Shown: piece after piece, positions 30,254 through 35,249 of the stretch | Layout of the letters: every line of letters starts with the position of its first letter | Position numbering within the stretch: the stretch's first letter is position 1 | Source: Spartobacteria bacterium | GTDB lineage: Bacteria > Verrucomicrobiota > Verrucomicrobiia > Chthoniobacterales > UBA6821 | Length of the DNA: 35,249 bases | Assembly: GCA_947482345.1 (NCBI GenBank) | Contig: CANKJN010000013.1 | Location: 1 to 35,249, forward strand | Direction of reading: 5' to 3' | Position numbers and translations under genes: made by a program | The notes under the pieces: model-generated | The model's input: the letters and a program-made list of their open reading frames with translations, nothing else | The model's database searches: none | What the model was told of the DNA's origin: nothing

Positions 30254-32479
30254 ATGATCCCATCCACCCACCGGACCGCTTCCCGCGGACTCTTGATCGC
30301 GACATTGCTTCTTCTCAGCCTCGCGGGGTTGACAGCCCAGCAGGAACCCGCCCCCTCCAAGGAGGAGCCCGTCACCATCCAGTTTCCCCGCACCTCCGTC
30401 GCGGAGGTTCTGACAGTCTACGAGAAGCTGACCGGCAAGCGCCTGATCCGTGACTCCAACCTCGCGGGCCCCGAGCTCTCCATCATGGTCACCGATCCAG
30501 TTCCCCCCAAAGAGGCAGTCGCACTGATCGAGAGTTCCCTGCTGCTCAACGGCTACACCCTGGTTCCCGTGGACGAGAAGACGGTGAAGATCCTCGGACC
30601 GAGCCGCCCGCCCCGCTCCGAGGGACTGCCGCTCTACCTTCAGGAATCCGAACTTCCGCAGGAAGGCGACAAGATCGTCAGCTTCTACCAACCGCTGCGG
30701 TTCCTCTCCCCCTCCGAAGCCCTCTCCATCGTGCAGGGAGTGGTCCAGTTGAATGCCTACGGATCACTCGTGGCCGTCCCCAACACCAGCGCGCTGGTCA
30801 TCACGGAAAAGACGCCGATCATCAGGAAAGCGATCGCGCTGCTCCAAGTCGTCGATCGTGAACCGAGCCAGATCATCACCGAATTCATCCCCCTGCAGCG
30901 CGCCAATGCGGAGAAAGTCGTCGAGACGCTGAACCAGATGTTCGGCGCAGGATCAGGTGGAGGGAGCGCGTCCCCTCCGCCGCAAGGAGGACAGGGGGGA
31001 CAGCAGCAGGGTGCCGTGGTCTCCACCGGTGGCGACATCCGTCTGCTCAGCGGCAAGGCGCAGTTCATCGCCGAAAAGAGAACCAACAGGATCCTCATGA
31101 TCGTGAAGGCGGAAAACTACAAGTATCTCCGGGAGTTGATCTTGAAGCTGGATCAGCCGGTCGAGACAGACCAACCCCTCATACGGCCCCTCAACTATAT
31201 CTCCGTGGGAGATCTCTTCCCCGTGCTGGTCGACATGCTCAAGGGGAAGGATGACAAGGATTCCAAGGACTCAACCTCCGGGAACGCCAGGTCCCAACCG
31301 ACACCCCAGAACCAACAACAGGGGAATTCCGCCGGTGCCGGCGGATCCTCGACGGGGGGAGCCGTGGCGAACACCCCCGACAAACTCACCGACGCTGCGG
31401 CCCAAAACCCTCCTCAATCCGCCACGATCGGTGCCACCAGCATCATCGGAGACTCCAGCGGCAACTCGATCATCGTTTACGGCCCGCCCGACAGCAAAGC
31501 AAAGGCCGCGCAGATCATCGATCTCCTCGACAGGCGCCCCAAGCAGGTCTACCTCGCGGCGGTGATTGGCCAGATGGAACTGAACGACGACCTGGAATAC
31601 GGCGCCTCTTGGTTCGCAAAAATCAATACCGGCGGGACGAACAACCTCATCGGAGCAGCTGTCAACGGGAGCATTGCCAATGTGCTCACCAACCTCGTCA
31701 CCAGTGGACTCACCAACGCAATCAACTCCTTCCCCTCCTCGCTCACCGGACTGACCGTCTACGGGGCGATCGCCCAAGGAGTGAGCACCTACGCCCGCGC
31801 CCTCGAATCGACCGGCAAGTTCCGGGTTCTCTCACGACCCGTCGTCTACACGAGCAACAACAAGAAGGCCGTCATCTTCAACGGCCAGAACGTTCCCGTC
31901 CCCTCCCAGACCCAGAGCACCTCGCTCGCCGGCGGGAACCAACTCGGAAACACCATCCAGGCCAACATCACCTACATTCCTGCGGTGCTGAAACTCGAAG
32001 TCATCCCCCTGATCAACGCCGACAAGGAGGTGAACCTGGTCATCGCCCAACAGAACAACCGGGTGGGCAACTACCAGAATGTCGGGGGAGTACAGGCCCC
32101 CACGATCCTCACCCAGGAACTCACCACCACCGTGCGCGTCCCGAGCGGTGCCACCATCGTCCTCGGCGGATTGATCCAGGATGACAAGACCCTCGATGAT
32201 CGCGGCATCCCGATCCTCGACAGGATCCCTGTGATCGGAGCCCTTGCTGGCGGACTCTCCAGAAAGCAACGCATCCGTCGCGAACTCGTCGTCATGATCC
32301 AGCCGATCGTGGTCGAGTCAAACGACGCGATGGAGAAGGCCAGCCTCGAGCAGGGAGGTGACAGCGACCTCGGTCAGCGCGCCCGCACCCTCAAGGAGAA
32401 GCTCCGCCCCACGCCGACTCCGACGCCCAAGAAGAAGAAATTCCAGCTCTTCCCGCAGAAGAAGATCGATAATTTCTGA
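30254..32479 (+). CDS. gspD: Type II secretion system secretin GspD
   Basis: A 741-residue outer-membrane secretin with a signal peptide (1-28). The periplasmic N domains follow: N0 (about 40-115), N1 (about 140-205), N2 (about 208-305) and N3 (about 311-430). Gly/Ser/Gln-rich insertions lie at 232-258 and 335-375. The secretin domain (about 430-690) contains VLSRPVVYTSNNKKAVIFNG and VPSGATIVLGGLIQDD, followed by RGIPILDRIPVIGALAGG and ELVVMIQPIVVES. The tail has TPTPTPKKKK, and no obvious pilotin-binding S-domain is recognised. It forms the multimeric outer-membrane channel of the system. The ATG is 12 bp after the previous stop. Confidence 0.95.
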   Translation: MIPSTHRTASRGLLIATLLLLSLAGLTAQQEPAPSKEEPVTIQFPRTSVAEVLTVYEKLTGKRLIRDSNLAGPELSIMVTDPVPPKEAVALIESSLLLNGYTLVPVDEKTVKILGPSRPPRSEGLPLYLQESELPQEGDKIVSFYQPLRFLSPSEALSIVQGVVQLNAYGSLVAVPNTSALVITEKTPIIRKAIALLQVVDREPSQIITEFIPLQRANAEKVVETLNQMFGAGSGGGSASPPPQGGQGGQQQGAVVSTGGDIRLLSGKAQFIAEKRTNRILMIVKAENYKYLRELILKLDQPVETDQPLIRPLNYISVGDLFPVLVDMLKGKDDKDSKDSTSGNARSQPTPQNQQQGNSAGAGGSSTGGAVANTPDKLTDAAAQNPPQSATIGATSIIGDSSGNSIIVYGPPDSKAKAAQIIDLLDRRPKQVYLAAVIGQMELNDDLEYGASWFAKINTGGTNNLIGAAVNGSIANVLTNLVTSGLTNAINSFPSSLTGLTVYGAIAQGVSTYARALESTGKFRVLSRPVVYTSNNKKAVIFNGQNVPVPSQTQSTSLAGGNQLGNTIQANITYIPAVLKLEVIPLINADKEVNLVIAQQNNRVGNYQNVGGVQAPTILTQELTTTVRVPSGATIVLGGLIQDDKTLDDRGIPILDRIPVIGALAGGLSRKQRIRRELVVMIQPIVVESNDAMEKASLEQGGDSDLGQRARTLKEKLRPTPTPTPKKKKFQLFPQKKIDNF

Positions 32480-32518
32480 GGAACGGTCTTCCGCACCGAC
32501 CAACACCGCCCCAACGAC

Positions 32519-34258
32519 ATGACCATCCCGCAGCAACAGTCCGCCACGGATTTTGCATGCCTTGAGGATCTCCTGATCCATGCCGCGGAGCTTGCCGGCT
32601 GCACAGATCGGGAGGCCCTGCGCGGCCTGATGACGACGGCAACCTTTGCCCAGCAGTCGCTGGTGGGAACGATCCTTTCCAGCGGCATGGTTGCCGAGCA
32701 TGACTTCCTGCGGGAACTCTCGGGGCTTTTGCGCATCGGGTGGAGGGAGGAGACCGAGGTCTCCCCCGCCGAAAATCTCCGCACTTCATTCCCGGCAAGG
32801 CTGGCCCTGGGCTTCCAGATCCTGCCCGAAGCGACCGAGAGCGAGGGTGAGGAACTCAGTCTCCTGATCTGGGATCCCTTCGATCACGCCGCATGGCAGG
32901 CGGTCACCCATCACCATCCGGGCCCCGTACGGCTCGTGATGACCACCCGCAGGCGGCTCGTCGAAGCGGTGAAATCGGCCTACGGCGTCGGTGCCGAGAC
33001 ATTCGAGGAACTACTGGAGGGACGGGTCGAGGAGATCGTCACGGAGAAGGAGGAGGTCAACGTGCTCGACGGGGAGGATCCCGAGGCCTCCGTGATGAAA
33101 TTCGTGAATCAGATCCTGCGGGAGGGCCTCCAGCAGGGAGCCACCGACGTGCACTTCGAGCCTCTCGGACACGACCTCCGGATCCGTTACCGGATCGACG
33201 GCGTCCTGCACGAGGCGCCGGTTCCTCCGAGGATCCGGGTCCTGCAGGATTCCGTCATCTCCCGCCTGAAGATCATGGCCTCGCTGGACATCGCCGAGCG
33301 ACGCCTTCCTCAGGACGGGCGCATCGCCCTCGAGCACAAGGGCCGCCCCATCGATGTGCGCGTGGCCACGATCCCCTGCGTGCACGGCGAGAACGTCAGC
33401 CTGAGGTTACTGGGTCAGGAACATTTCGATTTTGAACGCCTCGGCCTGGAACCCGCTGTCGAAAAGAAGGTGCGGTCGCTCATCGGAATGCCCAACGGCA
33501 TCGTCCTCGTCACGGGCCCCACCGGTTGCGGAAAGAGCACGTCGCTCTACACCTTCCTGAGTTCGCTGAACGTGAAGGAACGGCGCATCGTCACCATCGA
33601 GGATCCCGTCGAGCACAAGATCGACGGCGTGATCCAGATCGCGGTGAAACCCGAGATCGACCTCACCTTTGCCAATGCCCTGCGGAGCATCCTCCGCGGC
33701 GACCCCAACGTGATCATGGTCGGCGAGATGCGCGACGTGGAGACCGTGGATATCGCCATCCGGGCGGCACTGACGGGTCACCTGGTCTTCAGCACCCTGC
33801 ACACGAACGACGCGGTGGGAGGCATCACCCGCCTGCTTGACATGGGGGTGGAGCCATTCCTGGTGGGCTCTTCCGTCCGGGCCTTCCTCGCCCAGCGGCT
33901 TGTCAGGAAACTCTGTCCGAAATGCTCGAAGCCGACCGCCATGAGCGCGGAGGAACTCGAGAGGATCGGCTTCCCGAAGGAACTCGCCGCAGGATTGCGC
34001 CAACCGGTCGGTTGCCAGCATTGCCGCAACAGCGGCTATGCCGGGCGGCTTGCCATCATGGAGATCTGCATGATGACGGCGGCCCTGCAGGAGTTGCTCC
34101 AGAAAAGGGCGACCGGCACCGAATTGGCCGACCAGGCCGTGCGTGACGGCATGATCCCCCTGCGCAAGGATGGATGGCGGAAAGCCTCCATGGGACTCAC
34201 CTCCGTGGAGGAGGTTTTGCGCGTGACCGCCAGCGATCTTGCCGTGCTGGACGAATAG
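32519..34258 (+). CDS. gspE: Type II secretion system ATPase GspE
   Basis: A 579-residue cytoplasmic hexameric ATPase that powers pseudopilus assembly through GspL and GspF. The N-terminal domain (1-160) is followed by the core ATPase. Walker A is GPTGCGKST (333-341), an Asp-box like stretch is IVTIEDPVEHKIDG (357-370), Walker B is VIMVGEMRD (398-406), and the His box is STLHTNDA (425-432). A zinc motif is formed by C466-x2-C469 and C499-x2-C502. The N2 domain segment GATDVHFEPLGHDLRIRYRI (207-226) is typical. It is the last gene of the operon and starts 39 bp after gspD without a clear Shine-Dalgarno. A PilB role is unlikely in this context. Confidence 0.96.
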   Translation: MTIPQQQSATDFACLEDLLIHAAELAGCTDREALRGLMTTATFAQQSLVGTILSSGMVAEHDFLRELSGLLRIGWREETEVSPAENLRTSFPARLALGFQILPEATESEGEELSLLIWDPFDHAAWQAVTHHHPGPVRLVMTTRRRLVEAVKSAYGVGAETFEELLEGRVEEIVTEKEEVNVLDGEDPEASVMKFVNQILREGLQQGATDVHFEPLGHDLRIRYRIDGVLHEAPVPPRIRVLQDSVISRLKIMASLDIAERRLPQDGRIALEHKGRPIDVRVATIPCVHGENVSLRLLGQEHFDFERLGLEPAVEKKVRSLIGMPNGIVLVTGPTGCGKSTSLYTFLSSLNVKERRIVTIEDPVEHKIDGVIQIAVKPEIDLTFANALRSILRGDPNVIMVGEMRDVETVDIAIRAALTGHLVFSTLHTNDAVGGITRLLDMGVEPFLVGSSVRAFLAQRLVRKLCPKCSKPTAMSAEELERIGFPKELAAGLRQPVGCQHCRNSGYAGRLAIMEICMMTAALQELLQKRATGTELADQAVRDGMIPLRKDGWRKASMGLTSVEEVLRVTASDLAVLDE

Positions 34259-34322
34259 AGCGGGCGATTGCGATCCCTGCCTTTTCTCTTTCCTCATTCC
34301 CGGGGTTCCATACGCTTCCGCC

Positions 34323-35093
34323 ATGCACCTTGTGAAAAGATCGCTCTTCCTTTCCTCAATTGCCGCCGCGCTGACCCTGTGCGTCGCGTTCCCTGCCGGG
34401 ACTCAGGCCGCCCCCTACATCCATCCGAAGAGCTTCGACATCCCTGCAATCATTCCCCCTCCCCCGGTTCCGGGATCCGAACAGTTCAGGATCGACACAG
34501 GATTCCTCAAGAATGCCCGCGCCGCGGCAACGCAGGAGCAGATCGATCGGGGAAACAAGGCCTCCCACGACAGCGTCTTTGACTATTCCGAAACCCTCGG
34601 TGATTGGTTCAACGCGAAGGATCTCCCGAAGACGGCGGCCCTTTTCGAGGAGGTCACCGACGAAACCAAGGAGGCCATCGAACTGGCGAAACACTATTTC
34701 ACCAGGACAAGGCCGCTGAGTTGGAAGGAATCGGGCGACCTTGAAAAGAGCGACGGCTATGCCTATCCGAGCGGACACACGACCCGCGCCTTTGTCTGGG
34801 CCAACCTTCTTGCAAGCGCCTTCCCGCAGGAAACCAAGGCCCTTCACAAGCAGGCACGGCAAAAGGCCTGGTACAGGGTCATTCTGGGACGCCATTTCCC
34901 GGCGGATGTCAGAGCGGGCAAGCTCTACGGACAGTTCCTGGCCAAACAGTTCCTCAAAAATCCCGGCTTCCTCGCCAAGTGGTCGGAGGCCTGCGAGGAG
35001 ATGCACGCAGCGCGCAAAGCGGCTCATGCCGAGCATCACGACAAGGGAAACGGCCTCCAGTCCGATGGCAAACCTGCGTTTCCGGGAGTATAG
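34323..35093 (+). CDS. Class A (PAP2-type) acid phosphatase, exported
   Basis: A 256-residue secreted phosphatase with a signal peptide (MHLVKRSLFLSS to TQAA, about 1-30). It shows the PAP2/PhoN signature: K123-x6-R130-P131 (KHYFTRTRP), then P149-S-G-H152 and R185-x5-H191-x3-D195 (RVILGRHFPADV). His191 is the expected nucleophile and His152 the proton donor. The usual Ser before the third-motif Arg is Tyr here. Such enzymes hydrolyse phosphomonoesters nonspecifically in the periplasm. The ATG at 34323 is chosen because it begins the signal peptide; the frame is open from 34239, overlapping gspE. The stop at 35091-35093 directly abuts the repeat element at 35094. Confidence 0.93.
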   Translation: MHLVKRSLFLSSIAAALTLCVAFPAGTQAAPYIHPKSFDIPAIIPPPPVPGSEQFRIDTGFLKNARAAATQEQIDRGNKASHDSVFDYSETLGDWFNAKDLPKTAALFEEVTDETKEAIELAKHYFTRTRPLSWKESGDLEKSDGYAYPSGHTTRAFVWANLLASAFPQETKALHKQARQKAWYRVILGRHFPADVRAGKLYGQFLAKQFLKNPGFLAKWSEACEEMHAARKAAHAEHHDKGNGLQSDGKPAFPGV

Positions 35094-35120
35094 GGAACCG
35101 CTGATTAAATCGCATAGAGG
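35094..35120 (+). repeat. Inverted copy of the 16678-16731 palindrome arm
   Basis: The 27 bases beginning ggaaccgctgattaaatcg are the exact reverse complement of 16705-16731; the match continues for two more bases (cc at 35121-35122). The copy begins on the base after the phosphatase stop codon. Only one arm is present here, so this may be the end of a longer element that runs past the window. Confidence 0.85.
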
Positions 35121-35132
35121 CCGTTGCGGAAA

Positions 35133-35249
35133 GCCGTAGCGGATGCGAAGCAACGACCGGGCAAGCCATGGGCCGCGGGCAAGGCGGCTTGGCGCGAGCA
35201 TCCCCGCAGCGGGCTGCCGTAACGGATGCGAAGCAACGGCCGGGCAAGC
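35133..35249 (+). repeat. Partial tandem repeat of about 83 bp at window edge
   Basis: A 34-base sequence starting gccgtagcggatgcgaagca (35133-35166) recurs at 35216-35249 with two mismatches, a spacing of 83 bp. The second copy runs exactly to the window end, so the array probably continues. The intervening sequence is GC-rich and no gene is recognised. The neighbouring repeat arm at 35094 suggests both belong to one element. Confidence 0.7.

Noticed and set aside
32519-34258. The gsp cluster as a type IV pilus system (PilB, PilC, PilQ).
   Set aside because: GspH/I/J/K-type minor pseudopilins, GspG with its C-terminal DPWGNEY segment and a GspD-type secretin point to type II secretion; no PilT, PilA or PilM-like set is present.

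Overview
The window is GC-rich (about 60 percent by eye) bacterial chromosome from a Gram-negative with LPS. It carries lpxI and lpxB, an ExbB/ExbD energiser, an outer-membrane secretin and an RlpA-type lipoprotein. LpxI rather than LpxH, the ExbB-ExbD-ExbD-TPR cluster, the DUF4239 and DUF421 proteins and the weak Shine-Dalgarno usage fit the PVC group best, most likely Verrucomicrobiota. This placement is inferred from gene content and not from a marker gene.

Layout. (1) 1-2070: an IS4-family insertion sequence with visible terminal repeats has entered the 3' end of a DUF5615 PIN-like toxin gene paired with a DUF433 antitoxin. Repeat-rich spacer DNA follows. (2) 2056-3893 (minus): a chagasin-like peptidase inhibitor overlapping a class I DNA photolyase. 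(3) 3946-7433 (plus): a tight lipid A operon, lpxI, a Gfo/Idh/MocA oxidoreductase, lpxB and a HIT hydrolase. (4) 7665-8468: a DUF4239 membrane protein. (5) 8649-15989 (minus): an envelope operon reading exbB, exbD, exbD, a TonB-like protein with an unusual PA14-like periplasmic domain, and two secreted TPR proteins. (6) 16166-20573: an RlpA-like lipoprotein, a palindromic mini-element, a cysteine-dioxygenase-like cupin protein, a small three-repeat secreted protein, a DUF421 protein and a ChaA-type Ca2+/H+ antiporter. (7) 20758-22065 (minus): ferredoxin, DciA/DUF721 and FolB, then a relic of a VapC toxin. (8) 22089-34258: a type II secretion system with gspF alone on the minus strand. On the plus strand are an unknown secreted protein, the pseudopilins GspG/H/I/J/K, GspL, GspM, a short GspC-like protein, GspD and GspE. 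(9) 34323-35249: a class A acid phosphatase, then repeat DNA running off the window.

How the genes work together. Two trans-envelope machines dominate. The type II system is nearly complete; only the prepilin peptidase and a canonical GspC are not seen. The genes from gspG to gspM and the GspC-like gene overlap, mostly by ATGA. The ExbB/D operon looks like a proton-motive-force engine. Its TonB-like partner keeps the Ser-x3-His signature in its membrane helix but replaces the usual TonB C-terminus, and it is coupled to large periplasmic TPR proteins. This operon is the best candidate for an undescribed system.

Most larger intergenic gaps hold short pyrimidine/purine-biased tandem repeats with a period of 7, 8 or 14 bp. 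One of them supplies the last residues and the stop codon of the photolyase gene.
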